In this document: positions 11,814 to 24,072 of the stretch, one piece after another
How the letters are laid out: every line of letters begins with the position of its first letter
How positions within the stretch are numbered: the stretch's first letter is position 1
Assembly (NCBI GenBank): GCA_022495995.1
Contig: JAFEMH010005380.1
Coordinates: 62,001-126,000, forward strand
DNA: 64,000 nt
Direction: 5' to 3'
Origin: Adenophora triphylla var. japonica
Lineage: Eukaryota > Streptophyta > Magnoliopsida > Asterales > Campanulaceae
The notes under the pieces: generated by a model
Databases searched by the model: none
Seen by the model: only the letters and a program-made list of their open reading frames with translations
What the model was told of the DNA's origin: nothing
Program-made: the position numbers and the translations under genes

Positions 11814-11830
11814 CCCCAGCGGAGTCGCCA
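11814..11830 (-). promoter_or_regulatory. Primer-binding site, tRNA-Arg(ACG)
   Basis: The minus strand reads TGGCGACTCCGCTGGGG, which is complementary over 17 bases to the 3' end (including CCA) of plant tRNA-Arg(ACG). Tat/Ogre elements are known to prime from tRNA-Arg. It begins one base after a CA dinucleotide that can end the LTR. This fixes both the orientation (minus) and the LTR side (to the right). Confidence 0.85.
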
Positions 11831-12046
11831 CTGTGATGATGTGCATCCGAAAATTTTCCCATTTTTATTTGAAAAAATCAACGAAACGGAGTCGCCACGC
11901 CATTTTTATTTTGAGGGACAAAACTTTGAAAAAAGCCCGAGATCAGAGATTTGGGTTCGGAGGTCACGTTACGCGCCGGGAAGGACGTTAGTGTGCACCC
12001 GGAACGCCTCGTAAAAACGAGTCTTCCAAACATTCAAAATCCTTTG

Positions 12047-12048
<2 letters not shown>

Positions 12049-12076
<28 letters not shown>
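12049..12076. repeat. (GT)14 microsatellite
   Basis: A perfect GT dinucleotide run inside the putative LTR. Confidence 0.95.
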
Positions 12077-12079
<3 letters not shown>

Positions 12080-13389
12080 GGCCAAAATAAGTTGAAACTG
12101 AGGTAAGTAAAAATTGGGAACTCTTTTTAAGGCTTTAAACTGATCCCATGATTTTTTGGGTGATTTTTGGGTTGAGATTTGTAACTCAAAAGATTTTTGG
12201 AAGTTGTAAACCATTTCTGCCAAAATGAAAAAAGCAGTTGACCCTTGACTTTGAAATGGACTTTAGGGCTTGAAAACTCCAGAATCTGGGAAAAGTCCGG
12301 GAATGAAAAATGTTCAAAACACCTTAAAAAAGGTTTTTTTAAAAGAACTTTTCATTTTGGAGATGATTTGAGGGGTCAAAACCTCCTGGAAATCTCAGAT
12401 CTGAAATATGGATTTCCAGAGACTGATGAACTGACCTTTAAAAGAAAATTTGAAAAAAGGAGTTTTACTCACACAAAAAATAAAGTAAAAATATGTATGG
12501 AAAGATCTGGATGTTGGCTACAAAAAGTATTTTGTAGTAAACACCAAATTCCAAGTTTATCTATGTCCAAAAAATTAGACCATGGACTGAGGTCTGAGAA
12601 AATTGCTACTGGACAGCAACTTCCCATGAAAGAAAATATGATTTTAAAGGGGGGTTTTGCATCCATGCTTGTCCCCATTTCCCTAGGTTTTGGTTAGTGA
12701 TCACTTGACATTTTAGTGGTGAATCAACTATACCAAACCATCCTTGGGGTACATTAGGACTAAGCACTTCATTTGCTTGGGAAGGGGATTTTTATCCTTT
12801 GAAAATGGGATTTGGTGCTTGAAAATGGTATTTAGGGTTTTGAAAATGCATCTTGCAAGTAAATAAGAACACATTGAAGAAAATGTTGATCCTTGTAGAA
12901 GATCATCCATGGAGATGAACTTCCATGGTGATCTTCTTGGATCTAAGACAAGAAGATAAAATAACTACATTTTGTAGTTTAAAGATGCATGCATGAATGA
13001 GAGACTTAGTGTAGGGAGAGGGAGGTTATACCTATCTTCCTTGTGTCTTGTGTTTGAATGGATTCAAAGGCTTGAATGTGTTTAGGATTTGAAAGTGTTT
13101 AGGGTTGATGATTTGAGTTGGTTAAAGAGAAAACAAGTAGATAACAATGAAGTCCTCTATGTTTTCTCTCTATTCCTCCTCCTAAAGGGTGATTTGAGCT
13201 TGAGTTAGTGTATGTATAAGAGTATGTATGAGAGTGATTTGAAGTGTTTGTGAGTGAGTGAGATTTGGGAAAGATTGAAGAGAAAATGGTGGCAATTCAA
13301 GTGAATTCCCACTGTTTTCTCGCTATATTTCGCCAGAGTTTCGTTGCTGTGATCAAATTGTGTTGTGTAAACTGAGAGAGGAGAGTTCA

Positions 13390-13396
13390 ATTTATA
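13390..13396 (-). promoter_or_regulatory. TATA box of the Tat LTR
   Basis: TATAAAT on the minus strand is about 1,560 bases upstream of the primer-binding site. It is the only good TATA in the putative LTR in the right orientation, but no transcript evidence is available. Confidence 0.45.
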
Positions 13397-13694
13397 GCCC
13401 TCTGAAATTGACAAACATGTCCGCGCGGATATGATTGACAGCGTGCCTTTGTTCATTAATTACGGCTTCGGGCTTTGGACAGAAAAATAAAATTCAAAAA
13501 TCCAAATAGCTTTTATGTTTTTCAACTTGCCCAATTCGGATTTTTCTTATTTCTTTTGCTTTTTGAGATTCTTTTCTTGGTTTAACTTTAAATGGCAATG
13601 CCCATTTTACCCTTACTTTGTTAGAAAAGTTAGGAATGTTAGAAATGTTAGTAATGTTATAACTTTCGTTAATTTTCTAACGAAAATGCTAACA

Positions 13695-14705
13695 AGCTCA
13701 AATTGGAGCACTTACACCATGTTATATATATGTTGTTGTTGTTATTCCACATTGTGGATTTTAATTCAAGTAGCTTATATGTGCTTGAATGGTGGTAATC
13801 AGCTGATGTAGGGGGTATAATGGAGTACGATCACTTATGAGAAATCGTTCCATAAGATGCTCGGACTACATTATATCTTTGGCCTTTCCCCTTCTGTGGC
13901 CACAGATTGGGGTTTCAACTTCTATGAATATGTGCAGTCAGTTCATATGAATGTTGAAGTCTTATATCTTCCCTGGAAAATGGGTCTTATAAGACGTGAA
14001 TATGCAATCAGCAGTTCACAAGAGATGAGTTATATTTATAGCTATCTCAGTTATATGATTTGATTCTGGTGGACATGTGTTCACGGAATCCTTGGAGTTT
14101 TATCTTCCAATTTGATACGACTTATTGGTCAGACGGGGAAAGGTAAACAGAGGTAATGGAAAATGTTTACGGCTTTTCCAACGTGATTATATGCACCTTA
14201 TATGTGTTGCATTTACTTGGCATATTGATGCATGCATAATAACTTATTGAGATTTATTCTCACCCTTCTCCCTTTAATGTTTTAGATCGGGCTGAGACAG
14301 GAGGACCAGGACAGTAAGGGCGATATGGAGTTTGTGCTAGTATTTTGGGTTGTCAGGTATGTATGTGGTTAGATGGGTTGTCTTTTGGTTAATACTCCTA
14401 TGTTGGAGTTTGTTCATAAAACATGTTATGTAAAGTTGTAATTATAACTTAAGCTTTTGTAAATATGGTAACTAAGTTTGTAGTTGTTTAAAGTAGAGAT
14501 AGATGGAACTTTGGTGAAAGTTTGTAAATAAGTTTTGAAGTTTGTTAAGTGGTTATTTCCCTTTTCCTCCAAGTGGAGATGCCCCAAGTTAACTTTTGGG
14601 ATTGTTAAGTTGAAGTTAGTTTATTTTCAAGTCAAGAGCAATTATTTTCAAAAATTTACAGGTGGTTTTTATTTGTTTTGGACTCTCCGGGTTGGGGAGC
14701 CCACA
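13695..14705. other. Unassigned sequence, possibly a chromovirus LTR remnant
   Basis: No gene is seen. The stretch around 14,240-14,330 (GAGATTTATTCTCACCC, then a T-rich tract and AG before GACAGGAGGACCAGG) resembles the interior of chromovirus (Tekay/Del-like) LTRs from memory. No paired LTR, PBS or PPT is present, so this remains a weak suggestion. Confidence 0.25.
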
Positions 14706-15140
14706 GAATGTGCCAGGCCTGGTTGTGTACACTGGTTTTGTAGTTTAATATTAACAGTTCCAGCTTCAGTATATAAAAATACCAGCATCAATGTAACAAA
14801 ATGCCAGTATCATTGTTTAAATGTGCCAGTGTTTATTATTTGATGAACCAGTGAAGGCCTAGTTCTGTGTATTCTTGTGAAGGCCTGGTTCTGTTTATTA
14901 AATATATTGTCAGTACACAGGTTTTGAAGTGCCAGTGTTTGTTATTGAATGTGCCAGGCCTGATTGTGTACACTGGTTTTGTAATACAATATTTTAAAGT
15001 GCCAGTATCAGTGTATAGAAATACCAGTATCAATGTAACAAAGTGCCAGCATCATTGTTTAAATGTGCCATCATCAGTTTATAAAAGTGGCATCATCATG
15101 TTTCAAAAGTGCCAGTGTTGTTTTTCAATAGTACCAACAT
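14706..15140 (-). repeat. CTGGCAC minisatellite, 3' flank of Ulp1-like gene
   Basis: Degenerate units built around GTGCCAG on the plus strand (CTGGCAC in gene sense) recur every 20-35 bp, separated by AT-rich linkers such as TGTATAAAAATACCAG. The same motif in the same orientation fills introns of the neighbouring protease gene. Confidence 0.75.
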
Positions 15141-16004
15141 TGCATCAATAAAAATGTTAAAAATAACACTAATTCATTTATAAAAAAACACTAATTCAAA
15201 TACAAACAATTCTAATTGAAGAAGTATTGAAACTAATTCATTATTTTGTTGCTTTTCTAGTTCCATGCTTATTCTCTGCCCTCTTATCATCATCTAATTT
15301 TTTCTTCTTTTTTACCTCTTTCCTTTTTTTCTTCTTCTTCTTTCCTTTTCTTTTCTTCTTCTTTCTTTTCTTTTTTTCTTCTTCTTCTTTCCTTTTCTTT
15401 TCTTCTTCTTCTTCTTCATTCTTCTTCAAGGCTTCTCTTTTATCGCTTGAAAACAATCCTAACTGAAGCCGTAAATGATGCCTTTCAGTATTAATATCAC
15501 AGAGAAGTAAGCTTGCTAGAATCTCGTCCCTCATTCGCACTCTTGATGAATTATCACACAACTCAGGGCATGAGTAAATTGCGCCATTAAATTGTCTCAT
15601 TTCAGCCATTATGTATACTCCACAGTCATTATTACCACAATTTTCTTTCAAAATCCATTCAACTTGCATATGCTCAAACTGAAACTTCGATATATTTGCA
15701 GCACTTGGATGATTTATGTGATTTAAGAAGTGTTTGAAGGGTGATTGCTGCAAAAAAAAAATTTAATATGGAAGTTTTGGAAAAAAAAAACAATTCAGTA
15801 AATAATATTACCATGCTATGAGCAAGTTTTGGCACGTTCTGTCTCTTCCAATCATTCATTGGCAAGTTGTCAAGATACTGAATTAATTGACTCTCAGTAT
15901 TGACAACAAAAAGTGTGTAATGGCCACTATTGTTGTCACCTCTATGGCAGGGCAAGAAGAATTGCGAGAAAATAAGTGTCAACATCAGAGTTTGAAAGTA
16001 CCAG

Positions 16005-16135
16005 CATCAATTGTTTGAAAGTGCCAGTATTATATTTTCACAGTGTCAGCATCAATTGTTTCATACTGCCGGTGCAAGTGATCTTTTATACCAGTGTATT
16101 GATTAATAAGTGCCAGTACATGTATGTATAAAATG
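16005..16135 (-). repeat. CTGGCAC minisatellite, intron
   Basis: Four to five degenerate units (GAAAGTGCCAGTATT, ACAGTGTCAGCATCAATTG and similar) fill the intron between the exons ending near 16,148 and starting at 15,985. Confidence 0.7.
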
Positions 16136-17329
16136 ACAATGCATACCAATTTAACTTCACTCAAATCAGTTCTTCCCTCAGCATCATTAAAATTAAGATC
16201 AATCCAATGTTATAAACAATCAGTGATTTCTTGCCCAGCTTTTGATATGACATCGTCAGAACTCTTCGTTGTACGTTGAATCCAAGCAGCCTGTATAACA
16301 CATTAATAACATCAATTTAAAAATGCACACAAATATAATTTAATTAACAAACAATCATAGATAATATAATTTTTTAATGTACTAGCTTCATAGATAAAGA
16401 ACTTACACAATGACTAAGCCCAAACATAAACTTCTTCATTCTACCAGACTTTCGCTCCATATTATTAAGAAGTATAGCCCAACAATCGATAGTATTTGAA
16501 GTTATTTCCGTGTCTTCATCCAAGCTCAAAATATCTTCAAGCGTTAAGCTATGGAACATTGTGTAAATAGGATGGCAATTGCTATAAAAGAAAACTAAAT
16601 TAGTAAATGCTTTTACGTACAAGTGTATACATTCAGAAAAGGTGCCAGTGTTTGGGTATTGATAAATTTATAGCTTACTCCTTAAGATTTTCTGAAAAGT
16701 GTGTAGACATGCACATGTCAACAGCCTCCTTTCTCAGCTTCAACATCTGTCGCAAAACATCAGTGTTGGTAATCATAAATCGAGAACAGTATACAACTTC
16801 CTCGTTAGTTTCTCCACAATCCAGTGTGCACCCTACATTCAACATCTCATAACAACTCCTAAAGCTGCTCTCATTTATATTTGCAATAATATTTTCAACA
16901 TCTCTATCAATCTGTTCATCATCATCATCTATCTCCCGCAAAATCTCATTTAATTGCTGTTATTTCTGCTCTGTATGTTCTCTTATTTCCTCACTAGATA
17001 CCTGAGATAAAAGGTCAAATGATGGAATTGAACCTTTTCTTTTCTTTTTTTACCATATCAGCTTTTGTTATCTTCAAAATGTCTGAAACAATATTATCAA
17101 TATCAGAAAAATATTCATCGTTAAAAATATCATCTTCTACTTCCTCCCCCTTCCCCTTCCCCTCATTCTCTTTCTCTTTTCCCGTCTCATCTGCTGCATT
17201 GTTTCCCTTATCCTTCTTGATACATTTAAGTCTTTCAATGTGTGCATGGACAGCATTATCAAGATCCTTCCTCAATATATCCCATAACTTCTTAGCAGCC
17301 TACATCAATGAAAAATAGTAAGAATGAGT

Positions 17330-17755
17330 TCAATTGTGCCAGTTTCAGATTGCAATTGTGCCAGTCCAAGTAATCAATAGTGCCAGTGCATCCAAATGAT
17401 TGTGCCAGTGTGTGTATTTTAAATGCCAGTACATAATATTAATTGTCCAAGTGTAAGTAATGAATAGTGCTAGTGCAGCCAAATGATTGAACCAGTGTGG
17501 GTATTTTAAGTGCCACTGCAAGTAATCAATAGTGCCAGAGCAGCAAAAAATTTGTGCCAATGTGTGTATTTTAAGTGCCAGTACATGTTATTCATTGTAC
17601 CAGTTTCAGATTGCAATTGTACCAGTCCAAGTAATCAATAGTGCCAGTGCAGCCAAATGATTGAGCCAGTGTGTGTATTTTAAGTGCCAATACATGTTAT
17701 TCATTATGCCAGTGTAAGTAATCAATAGTGCCAGTATAAGAAATTCAAATTGACA
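17330..17755 (-). repeat. CTGGCAC minisatellite, largest intron array
   Basis: About 15 degenerate units of roughly 25-30 bp (GTGCCAGTGCAGCCAAATGA, AAGTGCCAGTACATG) fill nearly the whole intron between exons ending at 17,764 and starting at 17,300. The motif stays in one orientation. Confidence 0.75.
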
Positions 17756-18394
17756 GTACTTACATTGCTTGATTCTGCATTTCTTTCCTTTACAGCACTT
17801 TCAATCCTTAACGGAATAGATTCTTCCTGAAAATTACAGGGTACTTCATCCACAAAATCGTCTTCAACGCTGCTTATAGGATAAACATGCTTTTCATAAA
17901 AAAATTAATTTTCCCCAACCAACTTTCATTTCAGAATCTATCCTCACTTTGAATTTTTGAGCATTCCAATGACTAATCAAAGGGAGAACAGTTGATTCTT
18001 TCAACCCTTGAAATGGAAATCTGTGAAGGTAAGCAATCACCAATACTATCACACATCCACTACAATTTTTTGAATTCTTGTGATTCTTAAACCTCGATAC
18101 ACCCTCACATAATTTGTCCAAAACATATTGACACCAATCAAACTTGCTAATCTGTGAAACGTCTTTCACAAGGCTTAACAGTGACACGTCAATTATTTTC
18201 GTAACTACTGTGGCAAGAAAAATTCCAACAACAAATAGCACAAACAAGCGTTTAAATTCATCCCCACCTTGATGTAACTCAGAAATGCGTTCCAAAAGTT
18301 TATAGGCAGGAAGACCATCTTGTGTACGGTCAAATTCTTCAAAATATCAATTTCTCAATTCCATATTTACGCTTGATGATCGATTTACCTTAGC

Positions 18395-18399
18395 CTTTG
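18395..18399. repeat. Target site duplication, left (CTTTG)
   Basis: CTTTG directly before the left LTR matches CTTTG at 32,116-32,120 directly after the right LTR. Five bases is the usual duplication for copia integrases. Confidence 0.9.
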
Positions 18400-19836
18400 T
18401 GTTGGGTATGCATATTTTAACCCTCCTATTTTGTATTAGATTTGATTGATACCATGACCTCCTATTTATTTTAAGGACTTTAGGACCCTATGTAATGAAG
18501 CTTAGACTTCAATTTTTTAGCTAAGTCCATTTTATAGAATAGGTTAAAATTTAGGCTTGAAGACTAGCTCAAGAATCATTGGATTTTAGGATTGCAGTTT
18601 CAAGGGTTCCTGAACCGCCTTTTCAGAACCGCTTGGCAGAACCGCCTTTTGCCTTGAGATTCCTCTCATCTGAAACCGCCTGATCAATCAAGTGCAAACC
18701 GCACTTTTGGAAATCCTCTTCTGGTGGAACCGCCTTTTGTCAAACCGCTTGCCCCAGAACCGCCCCAATGATTGACTTCTTGAAGAAATCCTTTTATCCC
18801 TTGGAATCCACGTCGCCAATATTAAATGTCAACCACCATATCTTGTCACGTGACCCAATGTCGAGCAGATCTGCAAAGATCTCATAAAGGTGACAGATGT
18901 CCTAACCACCTTGATTGCGGTAGGTCTGATCAGCTTTACTGCACCAACAGCTCTAAAGGACAAAAGTGGATATCAGTGGACCAATGGGAAAGCATCAAGT
19001 ACTGTCCTTGAACAGCTGTGTCCAACGGCTATATTTGAGATGCTTGGGTATAAATATCCCCAATCTTCACCATTTGAAGATTGCTTGAAAACATTGAGAA
19101 ATTGCTGTGATCATCAGAAGTTGAAGCTACGCCGTAAATTCTTAGTCCTTTGAATCTTCATCTTCATACTTCAAGAAATATTCCCGGCCAAATCAAGCCT
19201 TAACACATTTAAGAATCATTGTGCTCTACATCTCACAGATTTAAAGAGCCTTGATCTTGTTCTCACACACTCACCTCACTTGTTCTAATCACATAGATTA
19301 AACACTTGAGATACACTGGTTATAGTTTTGGATTTGTTCTTCATAGAAAAGATTTTATTGTACTTTGTAATCTCACAATACTTAATATAAAATCTCTCTT
19401 AGAAATCCAAGACTAACCATCTTGGTAGTGGACGTAGATCGTTTATCGATTGAACCACTCCAAATAAATAAGTGTTCTTACTTTCGCATTTTCATTTCTT
19501 GTGCTTACTAATTATCTACCTTTCTCTCGTGTTTGATCTTATATAGTTATCCTTTATTGTGAAATTGTGTTTGGAGTTAACATAGTCAAACCGCACTTTC
19601 GCTTTACAACCGCTCGTAAAATTGCACTAAAACCGCCTTGCAAAACCGCCTTCTCAAAACCGCATTTTATCAAGTATTCCAGTGCATTTTACAACTCTAC
19701 TTGCAGCTTCTAATACACTGCAAGAGGTTTTGTAAGCGTAGAGGTTTAGTTTCAAATTGAGGGCGAAAAATTTTATACGCCTATTCACCCCCTCTAGTCA
19801 GTATTTTCACCCTTGTTGCCACCTTTGGGACCAACA
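18400..19836 (+). repeat. 5' LTR of the copia element
   Basis: Starts TGTTGGGTATGCAT and ends GGGACCAACA. A TATA box (TATAAATA) is at 19,049-19,056. Eight copies of AACCGC fall within 18,612-18,765 and more at 19,590-19,665. It matches the right LTR almost throughout, with differences clustered at CAG/CTG sites. Confidence 0.93.
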
Positions 19837-19838
19837 AG

Positions 19839-19850
19839 TGGTATCGTAGC
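19839..19850 (+). promoter_or_regulatory. Primer-binding site, tRNA-iMet
   Basis: TGGTATCGTAGC starts two bases after the LTR. The canonical plant copia PBS is TGGTATCAGAGC, so the last five bases are altered. This is one of the CAG-site discrepancies noted elsewhere. Confidence 0.8.
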
Positions 19851-19905
19851 TAACACATTTTAAAACCACTGTTTTCAAGCTTAACGGCTTGTGTGCCGAT
19901 TCGAT

Positions 19906-22180
19906 ATGGCAACCTCAAAGACAATGACTAACCGTTAACTATTCACACATTCCAATGTTGGATCGAAGATCACTTTGACATCCTGGAAGTGCCGAATGCT
20001 TATTCATTTGGAAACCATAGATGAAATGCTTTGGTGGAGTGCGTGATCAATGGCCCTCTAATTCCAATGAAGGCTAATACCGATGCAACCACCAATGCCG
20101 AAACTCCGTGAGGTCAAAAAGCCAAAAGATGAGTGGTCGGATGAAGAGAAAAGATTAGTTGCCTTGGACAGCAAGGCGAGGTTCATCATTTACGGAACCC
20201 TCCCCGTATCAACTCTTCGTAAAGTGATGTACCTCAAAATCGCAGCGGATGTGGGATGCCATAGAGAGCTACCTCGAAGGTGACGAAGAGTGCAAGGAAA
20301 ACAAATTATACACTTTGTTGAAAGATCCTACAACAACTTCAACAGAAAATCCAACGAAACCTTGCGTCAAACCTACGATCGATATGTTGAGGTAGTTAAT
20401 GCTTGTAGATCTCTTGGTAAAACTTTAACCGATAAGGAAATCAATATGACTTTCCTATACGCTTTAGGTTCTAGATGGGTAAATAAGGCTACCTCTCTAG
20501 AAGACTCCAAAGTATTGGGTACTTGGTCGTTAAGTAACTTGTATGCCAATCTTAGAGTCTATGAACTTAAATTAAATCATATTGAAGAGATAGAAGGGAA
20601 AACCAAATCGCTTTCTATGTCGTAGTGGAACATGAAGAGAAACCATCCACATCCAATCAAACCACCGATCCTTCCATATCAACCTCATCACTCATCGAGA
20701 TGGATGATGATGATTTTGCCATGTTTGTGAAAAGATTCCAAAAATTTAGAAAATCCTCAAAACCTTTCACAAAATCATTTTCAAAAGGCAAACCTCCCGC
20801 AACATTTTCTAGTGGTTTGCAGATACAAAGAAGAAGAGTGACTTGGTATGCTACAAGCTGTAGGAAACCCCGGCCACTTTGCATCCGAGTGTCCACAACC
20901 TAAATATGAATATATGAAAAGAAAACTTTTCCTTCGAAATTTTCTCATCGTAAGGGAATGGTTCTTTGAGGAGGAAGAGAATTCCAAGGAGTTAGCAACT
21001 TGGATTGAAAGCAGATTACGAGGATGGAAGTGATGATGAAACCGAAGAGGTTAATCTGCGCTTAGTTGCGGACACTTCGATGACTCGGATTACGAATCAC
21101 TGAGTTGCATGATATGGAGGAAAAGGAGGTTTTTGCAAAACTTCCAAATTATAAATTGGATGATGACATTAAACTTACTCCTAGTATTAAGATAGGAAAT
21201 TGTTCGTATTCACGTCCCATTTTCTCATCTAAAGCTGCTCCACCTTCAAAAGCTATTCCAAAGAAAATTTTGAAAAGGTGGTGGAAGAGGTTTCTCCCAT
21301 GGAACATGAAAAGATGTTCAAGGAAGCTGAAATGGTGATCCATCAATTCTCAAATCTTAAGAAAGCCTTAAGCTTAGCTCATGATGAACTTAATCAGACA
21401 AGACGGAGAAAAGCGTGATGAGGTCCGAAATTTCTAATCTTAAGGACCAAATCAAACAGATGACTCCTCTTGGCGATCAAAACCGCATCCTTGAAACTAA
21501 GGTTGCCGCACTTCAACTCGGGAATGATGACTTGGTAACCCAAATCGACGATCGTCAAAAGATTATTGATTCGTGGCTCAAGTCTCAATCCACCAAGGAT
21601 AAAATCTTGGACTTCCAAGTTCCTCCAGAACTAAGGATGGTCTAGGGTTTGGATCTCGAGGAAGAGGAGAAGTGTGCATCCTCGAGTGAAAAGGATGAGG
21701 AAATTTTGGAACTAACTAAAGAAATTCCCAAGGAAGCATGCTAAAGGAAAGGGTAAAGGAAGACAAGTAAATTATGTCTACCCTAAAGGAAAGCAATATG
21801 GGAAGAATTACGTGTTAAAACCTAAGAATTCCGAGGAAGCATCCTGAAGAGGAAATGGCTTATGGAATTGGTAGAATTCCCGCTCCAACCGCTTCGGTGG
21901 AAAAGGCGGTTCGCTAACTCCGTGTCGACCGCGCTTCTTCTTCGACCGCTCCTCCTGCCTTCAAAAGCAGGAATAGCGGCCCCGAATACGTGGTCAAACC
22001 AAAGCCTGTTCCCTTTGACACTGAATGTTAGCCGGAACCGCACCTCCCAAACCGCTTCCTTGTCCAAAACCGCATGCAACTCCTAAGAAGAGTAAGGAGT
22101 TAGTAAAACCTCATGAAGCTTGTAGCTATTACAAATGTTCGTGTGTGATGGTTTAGGTCACAAGGTCTGCAGAATGCCTT
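19906..22180 (+). pseudogene. Copia gag (SIRE lineage), broken
   Basis: The ATG at 19,906 opens MATSKTMTN and stops at once. The UBN2-type gag core is readable in pieces: EWSDEEKRLVALDSKARFII (20,130s), ETLRQTYDRYVEV and INMTFLYALGSRW (20,360-20,480). A CCHC zinc knuckle near 20,842-20,905 reads CYKC..RKPGHFASEC across two single-base frameshifts. A coiled-coil C-terminal part follows (21,100-21,640), then a second Cys-rich piece near 22,120. This is the SIRE gag layout. It would form the virus-like particle, but no uninterrupted frame exists. Confidence 0.75.
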
Positions 22181-22299
22181 TTGCGATTCACATCCAATGC
22201 CGGGAAGAGCAAACCTCCTTCGTCAAACAGTGTGGGTCGTAAGGGTTGCTAACTTCAGACCCAAGGTATAAAGGGGGACCTCGTTCTTAATGTTTACAT

Positions 22300-23600
22300 T
22301 TCGGGTCCTCTGCTTCATGGTGGTCACTCCAAGGATAATGAATGGTATCTTGACGAGTGGTGCTCAAGACATATATTTGGAGATAGATCATTACTTGAAG
22401 ATGTCGTTGAAGCAAGTGGTCCATCCGTAACCTTTGGTGACAACAACAAAGGCAAAACCATTGGATATGGTGTTATAAGGAGAGGAAACCTAACTATTGA
22501 GAAGGTTTCTCTTGTCGATGGACTCAAGCACAACCTCCTTTCAATTTCTCAATTTTGCGACAAAGGAATGCTTTGCAACTTCACGTCATCAAATTGCTTT
22601 ATCAAAGATAGCATTTCCTGGCCACCCTACTCAAGTAGGATTCGTAAGAGTAATATTTACATTATTGATCTAAATTCGCATGTAGTATTACTAATCTACG
22701 TTTTGTAGCTAAGAATGTGAGCGAAAATAGTTGGCTATGGCACAAGAGGTTGAGCCACTTGAACTTCAAGTATCTTGCAAAGATTGGTAGGGAAAACCTC
22801 GTTCGTGGTTTACCCAAAGTGGTGACCACCATCCGGAGAAATGCGTGCATGTCAACTTGGTAAGCGATCCGCGTCGTCTTTCACCAAAGCAAGACCGCTC
22901 CTTCAACTTCAAGATGCTTACAACTCCGCTTCACATAGATTTGTTTGGACCCGTGACCACCGCCGGCATTGGAGGAAATAGATATACCTTAGTGGTGGTG
23001 GATGATTATTCAAGATATACGTGGGTTGAGATGATGATTTCCAAAGATGATTGTTATGAGATTCTCACCGCACTCTTTAGACGGCTCCAAACTCAAAAAG
23101 AAGACGACATCGTTAGTGTTCGATCGAGATAATGGAATGTAATTCAAGAACAACGGTGTTGCTCGGTATTGTGATGACCATGGGATTGATCACAATTTTT
23201 CCGCACTGGTGTTCCACAACAAAATGGGGTTGTGGAAAGGAAGAATAGGACGTTGATTGAAATTTGGAAAGACTATGATATCCGAAGCGAAGCTACCTCG
23301 GTATTTTTGGGTGAAGCAATCAATACCGCATGCTTCACTCGGAATCGCTCCCTCATCAACAAAACCTATAATAAGACTCCCTATGAGCTTTGGCGAGGAA
23401 GAACCCCCAACATTGCATTCTTCAAGATCTTTGAGCTGCAAATGCTTTGTCCTCTACAACGGAAGAGAAAATAGAGGTAAATTCGGAGCCAAGGCCGACG
23501 AAGGTATTTTTGTTGGGTATGCTAAACATTCTAAAGCTTTTCGTGTTTTCAATAAAACTAGTTTAAAAATAGTAGAGTCTCGTCCATGTTACTTTTGATG
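22300..23600 (+). pseudogene. Copia protease and integrase, broken
   Basis: The protease segment around 22,340-22,560 reads WYLDEWCSRHIFGD where copia proteases have the active-site triplet DSG after YL. A one-base gain and a one-base loss within ten bases explain DEW. It is followed by GLKHNLLSISQFCDKG. The integrase zinc-binding part (HKRLSHLNFKYL) is at about 22,740-22,780. The catalytic core is at 22,920-23,130 (HIDLFGPV..., VVVDDYSRYTWVEM) with frame breaks. The C-terminal piece continues to 23,600 (KADEGIFVGYAKHSKAFRVF). Order PR-INT before RT is diagnostic for Ty1/copia. Confidence 0.8.
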
Positions 23601-24072
23601 AGCATTCTCTCCTTGAGCCACATTTGGCTCCAAATGTTCTTGATGATTTTGTTGAGCATAATGAATCGTGAACCTCAAACCGCACCCGAACCTCAACCTC
23701 AAAATCCAGCACCTCAACCGAAATTCCCCAAACCGCAATTTTGAAACCGCACCGAAGATCCCTCTCCGCGATGCTACCCCGAGGAAGAAGAAGTTGAGAA
23801 TTCCCTATCCGGCTTATTGAACCTCTTCGTCAACTAACCTTCCATGACTTATTTGAAGGATCTAACGATGTTCCAATTGAAGATCTTCAAGAAACCTCGC
23901 ACAACCGGCACTTACCCCCTGAGGTTCGTGAAGTCGGCGGTCACCCCCTCACAAATGTGATTGGTGATCTGTTTCCGGTGTTCAAACAAGGAGATCAAAT
24001 TATGATGAGCATACTTCACTTTTTGTCTCAAGTTGAACCCAAGAAGATTGATGAAGCACTCCAAGATTCCGG

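Larger units (their letters stand above)
11832..13694 (-). repeat. Probable 5' LTR of the Tat/Ogre-type element
   Basis: The 3' end is placed at CA immediately before the PBS (11,833-11,832). The 5' end is tentatively TGTTAGC at 13,694-13,688, giving about 1.86 kb with TG..CA ends. A TATA box (TATAAAT, 13,396-13,390, minus) lies inside and would start the element's RNA at about 13,365. It also contains a (GT)14 microsatellite at 12,049-12,076. The partner LTR would be beyond the left edge, so the outer boundary is inference. Confidence 0.55.
15241..18399 (-). pseudogene. Ulp1/C48-type cysteine protease gene, 3' part
   Basis: At least seven exons run leftward. The first part (18,399-about 17,920) has FKRLFVLFVVGIFLA and SKFDWCQYVLDKLCEGVSRF, typical of plant transposon-associated Ulp1 proteins. 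Exon-like blocks follow at 17,880-17,764 (donor GTAAGT), 17,300-17,000, 16,950-16,678, 16,591-16,408, 16,292-16,148, 15,985-15,812 and 15,750-15,241. The last two hold the SUMO-protease core: catalytic His in GHYTLFVVN (codon 15,922-15,920), Asp in QYLDNL (15,871-15,869) and Cys in NNDCGVY (15,624-15,622). The protein ends in a long Lys/Glu-rich tail. Stops in the 18.3 kb and 16.2 kb exons, a frameshift near 17,040, and the copia insertion make it a pseudogene. Expected role: cleaving ubiquitin-like modifiers, perhaps serving a transposon. Confidence 0.7.

Noticed and set aside
13515..14063. Two plus-strand open frames of 98 and 68 codons
   Set aside because: AT-rich, no domain, inside or next to a putative LTR boundary.
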